64,000 nt of DNA, from assembly GCA_026004215.1 (NCBI GenBank), contig BPIR01000002.1:733844-797843 (forward strand). The letters run 5' to 3'. Below, piece by piece: positions 16,146 to 24,697 of the stretch (the first letter of the stretch is position 1; every line of letters begins with the position of its first letter). A model generated the notes under the pieces. That model did no database searches, was not told the origin of the DNA, and was given only the letters and a program-made list of their open reading frames with translations. A program made the translations under genes and the position numbers. Source of the stretch: Candidatus Binatia bacterium (GTDB lineage: Bacteria; Desulfobacterota; Binatia; HRBIN30).

Positions 16146-16381
16146 CGCTCATCATCCATCGGTTGCGCGCGCCCTTGGGCAATTTCTCGCTTCGCACGAC
16201 GGGCTGTTGCTACCGACTGAGGCTGGCTTCGCTCAAACAGCTCAAACAGGCTCTCCCAATTTAGTTCATCCTGTAGGTCTGCAAGATAATCGCGCAGATG
16301 CTCGACCACGTGCTCTTGCACCGCTTCGGGCAAGGATTCCGCCATTTTTGTCACTGTCATCATGGCTGCCGTAAACGCCAT
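16142..16381 (-). CDS. Type II antitoxin-like protein (cassette gene)
   Basis: A 79-residue helical acidic protein: MTVTKMAESLPEAVQEHVVEHLRDYLADLQDELNWESLF, then a basic KREIAQGRAQPMDDER tail, the usual partner of the RelE/ParE-like toxin downstream. ATG 16381 has AAAGAGG 8 bases upstream; the frame is open further but that part is not protein-like. It is intact while its toxin is broken, so it survives as an orphan antitoxin. It is the first (rightmost) recognisable cassette; no attC or attI is seen to its right. Confidence 0.72.
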   Translation of the reverse strand: MAFTAAMMTVTKMAESLPEAVQEHVVEHLRDYLADLQDELNWESLFELFERSQPQSVATARRAKREIAQGRAQPMDDER

Positions 16382-16436
16382 AGTTACACCTCTTTCAAGA
16401 TCCTCATATGCCGCGGGGGAGTGGCAGTGCGACCTT

Positions 16437-16469
16437 GGCCTTGTGCCCGCCGCGGGCGGGCACAAGGCC
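16437..16469. repeat. Perfect 15-base inverted repeat, 3-base loop
   Basis: GGCCTTGTGCCCGCC, loop GCG, and its exact complement. No T-run follows on either strand, so it is not a standard terminator. It lies in the 554-base non-coding stretch 16382-16935 between the antitoxin and the HIT gene. That stretch also has an 8-base hairpin CCTCTCCG/CGGAGAGG at 16656-16676 and the heptamer array below. I see no integrase, attI or gene there. Confidence 0.7.
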
Positions 16470-16706
16470 CGCCCCGACAGACGGCCGGAAACGCGCACGC
16501 AAAGGGCATCGCCCCATGCAAACGGCAGCGTGATTGGACGCGCCACGGCCGCGATGGGCAGTGGCACAGCGCGCGGCGCCCGGAGCTTCGCCTCACGCAG
16601 TTCCCCTGCCCGCCGCATGTCCGGAATGAGGGCTACCGCTGCCTTGCGGAAACGTCCTCTCCGGTTCACGGAGAGGGGCTGCCTCCGGCCAAGTAACCGA
16701 GTGACC

Positions 16707-16755
16707 ATTCGCTATTCGCTATTCGCCATTCGCCATTCGCTATTCGCTATTCGCT
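16707..16755. repeat. Tandem heptamer repeat ATTCGC(T/C) x7
   Basis: Seven head-to-tail copies of ATTCGCT or ATTCGCC, followed by a diverged copy ATTCCCC. There is no spacer sequence, so it is not a CRISPR array. It lies 180 bases before the HIT gene and marks the right flank of the cassette region. It is probably a slippage-prone microsatellite. Confidence 0.8.
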
Positions 16756-16935
16756 ATTCCCCACTCGCCGTTCCATCCCACCCTCGCCCGACCTGTAACG
16801 CGCCCGCGACACTCTTGCGATGCAGGAGGGGGCGAATGCAGGCCGGAGTCCGCCCGTACGGATGTGCCGGGCAGTGGGTGCCTAGGCGCGGCAGTGGTCT
16901 GGATTCCCGGCAGGAAAAACGGTACGGGCGCGGCG

Positions 16936-17352
16936 ATGTCATCGTGTGTGTTTTGCAAGATTATTCGCCAAGAAGCACCAGCGCATCGTGTGTACGAGGA
17001 CGACAAGGTAATTGTTTTCCTCGATATTTTTCCGGTCAGTGAAGGCCACACGTTGGTGGTGACCAAAACGCACTACTCCGACCTATTCGAAGCGGATTCC
17101 GAGTCGCTGGAAGCAGTCGCCAAGGTGGCCAAGAAGGTTGCGCATGCGCTGCGCGAGGTCGTCCGCCCCGCGGGGCTCATGGTATTCCAGCTCAACGGCA
17201 GTGCTGCCGGACAGACGGTGTTTCACTATCACATGCATCTCATGCCACGCGCACAAGGAGAGCCTTTACGGCTCCACGCGCGGCAGCCCGGGGACCCCAC
17301 TCGCCTGGCCGAGCTCGCAGCCAAGCTGCGCGCCGCCTTGCAATCCGCATAG
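16936..17352 (+). CDS. HIT-family nucleotide hydrolase/transferase
   Basis: A 138-residue histidine-triad protein of the HinT branch: N-terminal CVFCKIIRQEAPAHRVYEDD, then FLDIFPVSEGHTLVV, and the triad QTVFHYHMHLMPR. It likely hydrolyses adenosine phosphoramidates or similar nucleotide conjugates in the cytoplasm. The start is ATG 16936, which begins the conserved CxFC block; the frame is open to 16864. Its last 87 bases overlap, tail to tail, the end of the UbiB-like gene on the other strand. Confidence 0.88.
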   Translation: MSSCVFCKIIRQEAPAHRVYEDDKVIVFLDIFPVSEGHTLVVTKTHYSDLFEADSESLEAVAKVAKKVAHALREVVRPAGLMVFQLNGSAAGQTVFHYHMHLMPRAQGEPLRLHARQPGDPTRLAELAAKLRAALQSA

Positions 17353-18735
17353 CGGAGCCGCGGGCGAATCGTGCGCCTCGGCTAAGATGCGTTCCGCGCT
17401 GCGGATGCCGTTCAAGAGATATGGCCGCGCCGCCTCGGCCAGCACGAGACTGGGATCGAGGCGCTTGCCCAGCCCTTCCGCGGTCATTAGCGCCAAATTC
17501 ACCATCGTCATGTGCCCCCGCGCCTGCACGCGGTGACGGCGGAGAACGTCGAAAATCCGCGCGATATCGCGGGAAAACTCGGTGGACGCCATATCCCGTT
17601 GCCGTAGCTCGGCGACCAATTCCTCCATCTCGCGCTCGTAGCTGGTGTAGTCCGCCACTGCCTTGAATGGCGCATGCTCGAAAAACAAACGGGCGACCCG
17701 ACGACCGTCTCCCTGAACCAAGGCCAGCAGCGTTTCGGCGGTGATCTTGCGGTCCGCAGCCGTGAGCTCGCCCACAAGTCCGAGGTCGAGCAAAACGATG
17801 CTTCCGGGCGCTTGGAAGCGAATGTTGCCGGGATGCAAATCCGCGTGCACGAACCCGTGCTCGAAGACCATCTTGCCCACACAGCGCACGCCGGCACGCA
17901 CGATGCGGCCGCGGTCCACCGGCGCGGAGTCCAGTTCCGACTCGTGCAAGCCGTGAACAAATTCCATCACCAGCACAGCGTCTGTACACGCTCCCGCCAC
18001 CAAGCGGGGGAAGCGGATGTCGGGGTCTCCCGCAAAATGATCTTGAAACCGCTGATTGTTGCGGGCCTCGTTCCGCAAGTGGGCCTGCCGTTCCACGGCC
18101 TCACAAAACTGCACGATTTGCGCGCGCAAAGACACGAGCCGCAACGACGGCACGAGCCGCTCGAGCCAAGTTGCGCAAAACAGCAGCACCGCTCGATCGA
18201 GTCGAATCTTGTCGAGCACGTCGGGGCGGCGAATCTTCACTGCGACCTCTTCGCCCGTCGCCCGCCAAACAGCGCGATGCACCTGCGCGACGGAAGCTGC
18301 GGCCACCGGCTCCACCGAAAACGAGCAGAACAGCTCCGAGAGAGGCCTTCCGAGTTCGCTTTCCACAATGGCCCGGGCTTGGGAAAAAGGAAATGGAGGG
18401 ACACGATCCTGTAATGCGGCCAACTCGCGGGCGAACAGGGGCGGCAACAAATCGCTGCGACTGGAGACAATTTGTCCAACCTTGATAAACGTTGCTCCCA
18501 AACGGGTGCACAAGCCCACGATGGCCTGCCCCAGCGCTCGTTCCCTGGCTCCGTTCTCGTGGCGCAAGCGCCATCGAAGCCATAGAAAATGGCCGCTCGC
18601 GAACAGAATGGCGGTGGCTATTTGGACGACGCGCCGCACGACGAGCGCGGCATGCCGGACGGAATGTGCCGCGGGTGCGAACTCTCGCGGCGCACCGGCC
18701 ATGGTCCGACTGCCAGCAATCGGGCCGCGTGTCAT
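17266..18735 (-). CDS. UbiB/ABC1-family atypical kinase
   Basis: A 489-residue protein-kinase-like ATPase of the UbiB/ADCK family, associated with quinone synthesis or lipid metabolism. It shows the KxGQ motif as FIKVGQIVSSRSDLLP (residues 84-99), the Ala-rich loop AAASVAQVHRA, lysine in VAVKIRRP, HADLHPGN and the metal-binding DLGLVG. A hydrophobic segment near residues 33-54 may anchor it to the membrane. The C-terminal ~30 residues are low-complexity and overlap the HIT gene. ATG 18735 and 18702 are both possible and neither has a good ribosome site. Confidence 0.85.
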   Translation of the reverse strand: MTRGPIAGSRTMAGAPREFAPAAHSVRHAALVVRRVVQIATAILFASGHFLWLRWRLRHENGARERALGQAIVGLCTRLGATFIKVGQIVSSRSDLLPPLFARELAALQDRVPPFPFSQARAIVESELGRPLSELFCSFSVEPVAAASVAQVHRAVWRATGEEVAVKIRRPDVLDKIRLDRAVLLFCATWLERLVPSLRLVSLRAQIVQFCEAVERQAHLRNEARNNQRFQDHFAGDPDIRFPRLVAGACTDAVLVMEFVHGLHESELDSAPVDRGRIVRAGVRCVGKMVFEHGFVHADLHPGNIRFQAPGSIVLLDLGLVGELTAADRKITAETLLALVQGDGRRVARLFFEHAPFKAVADYTSYEREMEELVAELRQRDMASTEFSRDIARIFDVLRRHRVQARGHMTMVNLALMTAEGLGKRLDPSLVLAEAARPYLLNGIRSAERILAEAHDSPAAPLCGLQGGAQLGCELGQASGVPGLPRVEP

Positions 18736-18774
18736 ATCGCGCTAGCGCCCACCCGAGATCCGGAGCGGCGCATC

Positions 18775-19485
18775 TCAAGAAGGGGGCGCTCCGACAGTCG
18801 TGTTCTGCTGTTCCGGTGCCAGGACGGCTATCAATCGAGCAGCGACCTCTTCCGGGCTTCCGGTCGCAGAGACACGGAAATACTTGGGCGCGCGCCCATC
18901 GCCGGTGGCCGCCCACTCGCGGTACCACGCCACCACTGGTTCGGTTTGACGCCGGTACACTTGCAAGCGCGTGCGCACCGCCTCTTCGGAATCATCCGCG
19001 CGTTGGACCAGATCTTCTCCCGTGACGTCGTCCTTTCCGGCAACTTTTGGCGGCTGAAACACCACATGATATGTGCGGCCGGAAGCAGGATGGACGCGCC
19101 GCCCGCTCAATCGAAGCACAGCCTCGGAATCGTCCAAGTCCAGCTCGATCACGTAATCGAGCAGGACTCCGGCCGCACGCAACGCCTCGGCTTGCGCCGT
19201 GGTCCGCGGAAAACCATCGAGAATGAACCCGTTCCGGCAATCCGGCTCTGCGAGTCGCTCCCGCACGAGCTGGATGACAATTTCGTCGGGCACCATCTCG
19301 CCCCGGTCCATGTGAGCACGCGCCGCTTCCCCTAAAGCAGTTCCCGCGCGCACTGCCGCTCGCAGCAACTCCCCCGTTGAGATCCACGGGATCCCATAGC
19401 GCTCCGCCAGTCGCGTCGCTTGGGTGCTCTTGCCCGCTCCTGGCGGGGCAATCAGGACAATCCTGCGATCTCTCTCTTGTGCCAT
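18775..19485 (-). CDS. adk: Adenylate kinase
   Basis: Interconverts ATP + AMP and 2 ADP. It has the P-loop APPGAGKSTQA (most Adk proteins read GAGKGTQ), the AMP-binding ISTGELLRAAV and GFILDGFPRTTAQAEAL, and a long-form LID, GRRVHPASGRTYHVVFQPP to DDVTGEDLVQRADD, without zinc cysteines. The C-terminal ~45 residues are longer than usual. The serine in the P-loop and its position outside a ribosomal-protein cluster suggest it may be a second or atypical copy. The gene is followed leftwards by the UbiB-like gene. Confidence 0.85.
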   Translation of the reverse strand: MAQERDRRIVLIAPPGAGKSTQATRLAERYGIPWISTGELLRAAVRAGTALGEAARAHMDRGEMVPDEIVIQLVRERLAEPDCRNGFILDGFPRTTAQAEALRAAGVLLDYVIELDLDDSEAVLRLSGRRVHPASGRTYHVVFQPPKVAGKDDVTGEDLVQRADDSEEAVRTRLQVYRRQTEPVVAWYREWAATGDGRAPKYFRVSATGSPEEVAARLIAVLAPEQQNTTVGAPPS

Positions 19486-19609
19486 GGAACCAACCTCACT
19501 TATGAATTTCTCCGCTCTTCACCCGGCGGACGGCGATCGGCCGCGTTACACCTCAGGAGTGCTGGGGTTCAAGTGTTTCCGTACGCTCGCTAAGTCAATG
19601 GCAACCTGT

Positions 19610-21322
19610 TTAGACACCGATGTGTCCCGCCAACTCCGGATGGAGCAGGGCTCGAAGCTCGCTAACCACGCGCGCGGCCTCCTCATGGGAGCGGCCCAAT
19701 AGCAAAAGCGCCTGGTTTCCCAAGGCCAGCCCGGCGGCCAGGTTCTCGGGGAACACTGCAGTCACCCCGGCGCGGGCCAATAACGGCAGCTCCGACTCTT
19801 CCTTCGCGCTCACCACAACCGGCACGCCGGGGTTGCGCTCGCGGGCATGACGCACAATGCGATCCACCAGTCGCGGATAGCTGAACGTCACAACCAGCAG
19901 CTTGGCGCGGGCCACCCCTGCCGCATCGAGAAGCCTCAACCGGCCCGCGTCGGCCAAAATCACACGATGGCCACGCCGCTTGGCTTCGTCGAAACGAGTT
20001 GGGTCCGCTTCGAAGGCAACGTACGGAACACCTGCAGCCTCGAGCACGGCCGCCACCTGCCTTCCCACGCGACCACACCCGAGCAACAAAACGTGATTCT
20101 CGAGCTGTTCGCTTTCCGCTTGGATCCATGAGGCTTGGTCCAGTTCCGCGCTGGTCGCCCGCCCCCGGGTGATGCGCCGGCCGAGCATTTCGTTGCGACC
20201 AATGAGAAGCGGCGCGAGACCCATACTCAGCAAAAGCCCACCCAACAGCGGTTGGGCGACGCGTTGTTCCAAAAGGCCTCCGTGCGCTGCCTGGGTCAGC
20301 AGCAACAGCCCGAATTCACCGCCGTGTGCCAGGATGGCTGCGGTGCGCACGTTAACCGTGCGCGACCAACGCAGCAGCAGGCCGACGATAGTCACCAGCA
20401 AGGCTTTTCCGACAGTAAACAGCGCAGCGGACGCCAGAACGCTCGGCCAGGCGCCGGGAAACAGGCGCGTATCCACCGTCATGCCCACAGTGACGAAAAA
20501 CAGCCCCAGTAGCAGTTCCCGGAAAGGCCGCACGTCGTCTTCGATTTGATGGCGAAAGTCGGTCTCGCCCAAAACCATACCGACCAAAAACGCTCCAATC
20601 GGCGCAGAGAAACCCAGCGCGCGCGCGGCAAATCCGGTTCCCAGAGCGAGCAGCAAGGCAGTCAACAACATGAGCTCGTTGGAGCGCATGCGCGCCACAT
20701 TGCCCAGCAAGCGGTGCAAGATCGCCCGCCCGAAAAACGCAACCAGGACCACGGCCAGCGCCACCAACAGAAAACGCCCCGCGATCTCCCATCCGGCCAC
20801 ACTGACCGGATCCGCCCGCAGACCCACGAGAACGAGGAACGGTAAGGCGGCGAGATCTTGAAAAAGCAAGATTCCCACGACCAGCCGGCCGTGGTGCGTG
20901 AACAACTCGCCTTGATCCGCGAGCTGTTTGACGACCAAAGCGGTCGAGGACATGCTCACCGCGCCACCCAACAGCAGCGCGGCGCCGAAATCCATCCCCG
21001 CCAGCAAGCTGGCGCTCGCCACGACAAGAGTCGTCAGGCCCACTTGTAACGCTCCCGCCCCGAAAACCGCTCGCCGAGCACCCCACAAGGTCGAGATCGA
21101 GAAATCGAGCCCGATGGTGAACAGCAAGAACACAACTCCGAGCTCAGCCAAAAAGCGCACTCCGGGAGAGTCGCCGACGATGTGCAATCCGTGCGGCCCG
21201 ATGACCAAGCCCGCCAGCAGGTAACCGAGGACCACGGGCAAGCGAAGCCGCACACACAGCCACACGCCCGCAGCGCTGGCCACAACCAACGCCAACGTTT
21301 CCACCGCAAATTGCTCAGACAT
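19610..21322 (-). CDS. Kef-type cation/proton antiporter with TrkA-N domain
   Basis: A 570-residue CPA2-family monovalent cation:proton antiporter. Twelve to thirteen membrane helices occupy residues ~1-385, including RLPVVLGYLLAGLVIGPHGL and the family block ELGVVFLLFTIGLDFS. A cytoplasmic Rossmann domain follows (VLLLGCGRVGRQVAAVLEAAGV), the RCK/TrkA-N regulator, with VVVSAKEESE near the end. It resembles KefB/YbaL. It overlaps psiE by 8 bases, so the two are probably co-transcribed. Confidence 0.9.
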   Translation of the reverse strand: MSEQFAVETLALVVASAAGVWLCVRLRLPVVLGYLLAGLVIGPHGLHIVGDSPGVRFLAELGVVFLLFTIGLDFSISTLWGARRAVFGAGALQVGLTTLVVASASLLAGMDFGAALLLGGAVSMSSTALVVKQLADQGELFTHHGRLVVGILLFQDLAALPFLVLVGLRADPVSVAGWEIAGRFLLVALAVVLVAFFGRAILHRLLGNVARMRSNELMLLTALLLALGTGFAARALGFSAPIGAFLVGMVLGETDFRHQIEDDVRPFRELLLGLFFVTVGMTVDTRLFPGAWPSVLASAALFTVGKALLVTIVGLLLRWSRTVNVRTAAILAHGGEFGLLLLTQAAHGGLLEQRVAQPLLGGLLLSMGLAPLLIGRNEMLGRRITRGRATSAELDQASWIQAESEQLENHVLLLGCGRVGRQVAAVLEAAGVPYVAFEADPTRFDEAKRRGHRVILADAGRLRLLDAAGVARAKLLVVTFSYPRLVDRIVRHARERNPGVPVVVSAKEESELPLLARAGVTAVFPENLAAGLALGNQALLLLGRSHEEAARVVSELRALLHPELAGHIGV

Positions 21323-21788
21323 CGGGTCGCGTCGGAGGTTCGCTCTTCGCCCCCAACCAAAGAACGCAGCCTAAGGCCAAGGTCATGGCTGCCAAACCAA
21401 ACATCTGCTGCGGAGTGGTCGCCGCGATGTCGAGCACAATGAACTTACGTGCCAAGGCAAGCAAGGCGATCCACAACACTACGCGAGCTTGGACGATGCT
21501 TTCCTGCCGGCGCACGACATACAGCACGGTGTGATTGAACTCCAAGGCAATCAGCAGAGTGAGGATATCGCCAAAGACAGTCTGAAAAACACGGTGGTCG
21601 AGCGGATTCCAAGCTTGCAACAAAAGGCTGCCGACCACCGAGACACTCAGCCGCACCAAAGCGACAAGGATCACCAGGCCTACGAGGCCCGTGAGCACGA
21701 GCGCCACCAGGGTTTCAAAGCGCTGATACATTGTCTGCACGCGCCAACGGGCGCGCAGCTCATGCCACCAGCTTTCCCCTCGCTCCAT
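21315..21788 (-). CDS. psiE: PsiE-family membrane protein
   Basis: A 157-residue protein of the phosphate-starvation-inducible PsiE family, function unknown. Four hydrophobic helices and the hallmark ALEFNHTVLYVVRRQESIV then ARKFIVLD are present. ATG 21788 is chosen for the strong AGGAGGAGG site directly upstream. The family was named for phosphate-regulated expression in E. coli. I see no Pho-box-like repeat before it, although a Pho island lies 8 kb away. Confidence 0.8.
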   Translation of the reverse strand: MERGESWWHELRARWRVQTMYQRFETLVALVLTGLVGLVILVALVRLSVSVVGSLLLQAWNPLDHRVFQTVFGDILTLLIALEFNHTVLYVVRRQESIVQARVVLWIALLALARKFIVLDIAATTPQQMFGLAAMTLALGCVLWLGAKSEPPTRPDV

Positions 21789-21914
21789 GTCCCCTCCTCC
21801 TAGGCCGGCGCTGCGCACGGCACCCTCAGGTGGCCAAAGCGACCGCCACCCCGGTACCGGTATGCCTCTTGGGCGCGCAGGACTGTGCAAGGGAATGGGC
21901 TCACAACGTTACGC

Positions 21915-22997
21915 TCAAACTTCCCCGGCTAACGCTTTGCGCACGCGCTCTTGAATCACACTGGCAATTTCCTTGACGCGGCGCGGTTCGAGGCCGGTGA
22001 CCAAAGCCACTTCGGGAATGGAAAAACCCTCCACGAAGTGCAGCTCGAAGACATCCCTCTCGGCGCGCGGCCAGGATTGTACCAGGTGTTGTACCGCCTC
22101 CAGCAACTCGCGTCGCTCTACCGTCATTTCCGGGTTCGGCGCCGCTGGATCTGGCACGAGTTCACGCAACTCGGTGATCACCGGCTCGAACTCGCGCACA
22201 ATGATATCCAATGGCTGCTCTGCGTCGTAGCCAGCCGCGAGATCGTCCTCATCCGGTCGTTTTGCTTCTTGATCCACGAACACCCGTTCGGCAGCGGCAC
22301 GTTGGAACATGCGCCGACGCCGACGCAGTTCTTCGTGCAGCAAGCGGAAAACCCACACCAACCAGCCCACATTGGCGGGTTTTTCTCGCCAGTGACCGAG
22401 GACATATTGCACGACCGTGTCCACCACGCCGCGAGGGTCCACTGCGTGCGGCGGCAGGTCGCCGCTGAACTCGTCGTGGCGCACGTGCCGGCGCACATGT
22501 TCCACCAGGCGGCGATACTGTCGCTCGAGGAAATCCACGATGACCGCTCGCGGCTCTTGGGGCCCTTCCCCCTCGGGCAAGGGCTCGGGAGCAAACCCCA
22601 CAGCCCGCACCTGAGCCAAACGCTGGCGGCGCGCCTTGCGCTTCCATTCTTCCTCCTTGCGCTGGTGGCCTTTGACTTTCTCCACTTCCCGCTCCAGCGC
22701 GTCGAATGCGCGGTCCAAGGACAAGATCGGCTCCGGAGCGTTCTTCTCGGTATGCAGGATATGTTTGGGCAGACGCAAAGTCAGCGACGTGGTGTAGAGC
22801 GTGCGATGGGGGTTTTTCTCGATCAACACGTGCAAGTGCACGCCATCCGGCGGGTAATCTCGCAGGTGTTTTCCCAACCCTTGCACGCGGCGCGACAACT
22901 GCTTGCGCAACAGCGGATGCCCGTGCAAGTTCCGCGTCACGAGATTCCACGTAAAGGGCACTCCGAGCCCTTGCTCGCCTTGCACCTCGTTCGTCAC
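21915..22997 (-). CDS. Ribosome-hibernation-factor-like domain fused to sigma-70-like domain
   Basis: A 360-residue two-part protein. Residues ~15-120 resemble HPF/RaiA, which inactivates ribosomes: NLVTRNLHGHPLLRKQL, DYPPDGVHLHVLIEKNPHRT, YTTSLTLRLPKHILH, FDALEREVEKVKGH. After a basic linker, a helical region resembles sigma region 2 (LVEHVRRHVRHDEF, WLVWVFRLLHEELRRRR). The last ~60 residues are a clear region-4 helix-turn-helix: WPRAERDVFELHFVEGFSIPE then LVTGLEPRRVKE. GTG 22997 is chosen for AGGAGG 7-8 bases upstream. It may couple translation shutdown to transcription; whether it binds ribosome, polymerase or both is inference. Confidence 0.75.
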   Translation of the reverse strand: MTNEVQGEQGLGVPFTWNLVTRNLHGHPLLRKQLSRRVQGLGKHLRDYPPDGVHLHVLIEKNPHRTLYTTSLTLRLPKHILHTEKNAPEPILSLDRAFDALEREVEKVKGHQRKEEEWKRKARRQRLAQVRAVGFAPEPLPEGEGPQEPRAVIVDFLERQYRRLVEHVRRHVRHDEFSGDLPPHAVDPRGVVDTVVQYVLGHWREKPANVGWLVWVFRLLHEELRRRRRMFQRAAAERVFVDQEAKRPDEDDLAAGYDAEQPLDIIVREFEPVITELRELVPDPAAPNPEMTVERRELLEAVQHLVQSWPRAERDVFELHFVEGFSIPEVALVTGLEPRRVKEIASVIQERVRKALAGEV

Positions 22998-23029
22998 GAT
23001 TCGACCTCCTGAAAAGAATTCCTTCCTGG

Positions 23030-23662
23030 TTACCGACGGCACCAGCCCACTTGAGCCAAGCCGTCCAATGCAAATTGCACCGCGATGGCCGCCAGCAGTA
23101 GCCCCATCAAGCGATTCAGCAGTTTGAGCGCGAGGGGGCTCACGCGATGAATCCCATGCACGGCCAGGGCGAGAATCGCGTAACTCAACAGCGCCACCAC
23201 GGCAATGACAAAGAACAATGTCACCCGCTGCACCACAGTCTCTGCTTGATGAAACAAAATCAACGCCGTGGAGATCGCACCCGGACCGGCAAGCATCGGC
23301 ACAGCCAAAGGGCTGACCGCAATATCGTCCTTAGCCGCACCCGCAAGCACCTCCTCGTTGGTTTCCTGCGAGGCGGAGCGCTGGCCGTGGAGCATGTCCA
23401 GCGCGATCCGAAGCAGCAATATGCTGCCGGCAATTTGGAACGCACCCGGACTCACGCGCAAGTAGCGAAAAATACCCTCGCCCAACAAAGTGAACACGGC
23501 CAACACGCCACCGGCAACCCCGCAGGCTACCCGTGCGGTGCGCAACCGGGCTTCCTCGCTTTGCTCCGGAGTCATCGCCAAAAATGCGGGAACCACCGCA
23601 ATCGGATCTACGATCACGAACAGCGTCGTGAATGCCAAAGTCGTGTATTCGAGCCATCCCAT
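23030..23662 (-). CDS. MarC-family integral membrane protein
   Basis: A 210-residue MarC/UPF0056 protein with six hydrophobic helices. The first family block is FVIVDPIAVVPAFLAMTPEQ. The central repeat SPLAVPMLAGPGAIST is the strongest signature. Function is not established, and early links to antibiotic resistance were withdrawn. It ends 32 bases before the hibernation/sigma fusion start and 30 bases after the protease stop, so these genes may form one leftward operon. Confidence 0.88.
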   Translation of the reverse strand: MGWLEYTTLAFTTLFVIVDPIAVVPAFLAMTPEQSEEARLRTARVACGVAGGVLAVFTLLGEGIFRYLRVSPGAFQIAGSILLLRIALDMLHGQRSASQETNEEVLAGAAKDDIAVSPLAVPMLAGPGAISTALILFHQAETVVQRVTLFFVIAVVALLSYAILALAVHGIHRVSPLALKLLNRLMGLLLAAIAVQFALDGLAQVGWCRR

Positions 23663-23692
23663 CGGCGAGCAACACCTGCGTCCCGCAGCCTC

Positions 23693-24547
23693 TCACGGGT
23701 ACTCGCCCGAAACAGTCCCGTGCGTCCGTCGTTCGGCAATTCGCCTTGGCCCAGGCAGGTACTCTACCGAGGGCACTCGGCGAACGGGTTGCGGGTACAA
23801 TTCCATCAACTCCAAGACTTCACTCGGTATGTCGCTGCGCACCGGCAACCCCAACTCCCGCGCCTTTTGCACGGTAATGGGGAAATCATGGGTCCATGTT
23901 CCGGTCGAGAGCAACTCTGCAAGTCGCTTGGCTTGATCGGGGGTCTGGCTGCGGGTGAGAAGCTCGGCAACGGCATCCCTCACCTGGCCTATGGCCTTCT
24001 CGGCAACGTCGGCGAGGATCAGGGTCTGGTCGTCCACTTCAGCCACGGGCTTTTCCCGCACAACTTTGAGTAGGGAAGCCGCGGGATACTGCCCGAGTTG
24101 AGGGTCGACCGGGCCGAGGACCGCATGGGGAGACATCACGATTTCGTCGGCCGCCAGCGCAATCAGCGTGCCTCCGGACATGGCGTAATGCGGGACAAAA
24201 ACCGTAACCTTACCTTTGTGTTCCCGCACCGCACGCGCAATTTGCAGCGACGCGAGAACCAAACCACCGGGGGTATGCAAGACGATATCCAAGGGGACCT
24301 CGGGATCGGTGAGTTCGCATGCACGCATCACGGCTTCCGCATCTTCGATGTCAATGTATCGCATCACGGGGAAGCCCAGTAAGCTCATCGTCTCCTGCCG
24401 GTGGACGAGCAAAATGACACGCGAACCCCGCCGCTTCTCGATGCGGGCAATCAGGCGCTGGCGCGCACTTTCGAGCAGGCGCTGCCGCAAAATGGGCTGC
24501 AATGCGGAGAAAATAAAAAACAGCCAAAATAAATCACTCACACCCAC
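23693..24547 (-). CDS. ClpP-fold membrane-anchored serine protease (SDH_sah family)
   Basis: A 284-residue ClpP/crotonase-fold peptidase of the SppA-like 'serine dehydrogenase proteinase' group. It has an N-terminal membrane helix (SDLFWLFFIFSALQPIL), then YIDIEDAEAVMRA, the oxyanion-type VLHTPGGLVLASLQIA, and the nucleophile block HYAMSGGTLIALAADEIVM with VLGPVDPQLGQYPA. It probably degrades or processes membrane proteins. GTG 24547 is chosen for AGGAGG 7 bases upstream; GTG 24541 is equally in frame. It lies between MarC and Hsp20 genes, a stress-flavoured neighbourhood. Confidence 0.82.
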   Translation of the reverse strand: MGVSDLFWLFFIFSALQPILRQRLLESARQRLIARIEKRRGSRVILLVHRQETMSLLGFPVMRYIDIEDAEAVMRACELTDPEVPLDIVLHTPGGLVLASLQIARAVREHKGKVTVFVPHYAMSGGTLIALAADEIVMSPHAVLGPVDPQLGQYPAASLLKVVREKPVAEVDDQTLILADVAEKAIGQVRDAVAELLTRSQTPDQAKRLAELLSTGTWTHDFPITVQKARELGLPVRSDIPSEVLELMELYPQPVRRVPSVEYLPGPRRIAERRTHGTVSGEYP

Positions 24548-24697
24548 GGACGCACCTCCTGCCGGAGTCGAAACAAATCGAGGACCCATCTACCGCAGGA
24601 TCGCGGCTTCTGCCAGCTTTTGCAGCCTCCGGGCCGACTCCACCCGCGGGCCCTTCCGCTCTGATCGAGACGACCTCTACGGAGAGAGCTGCTAGCG

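Noticed and set aside
16707..16755. CRISPR array
   Set aside because: The repeats are seven bases long and contiguous, without spacers or cas genes.
16382..17000. Integron integrase or attI at the right end of the array
   Set aside because: No tyrosine-recombinase motif in any frame here or at 8.1-10.4 kb.
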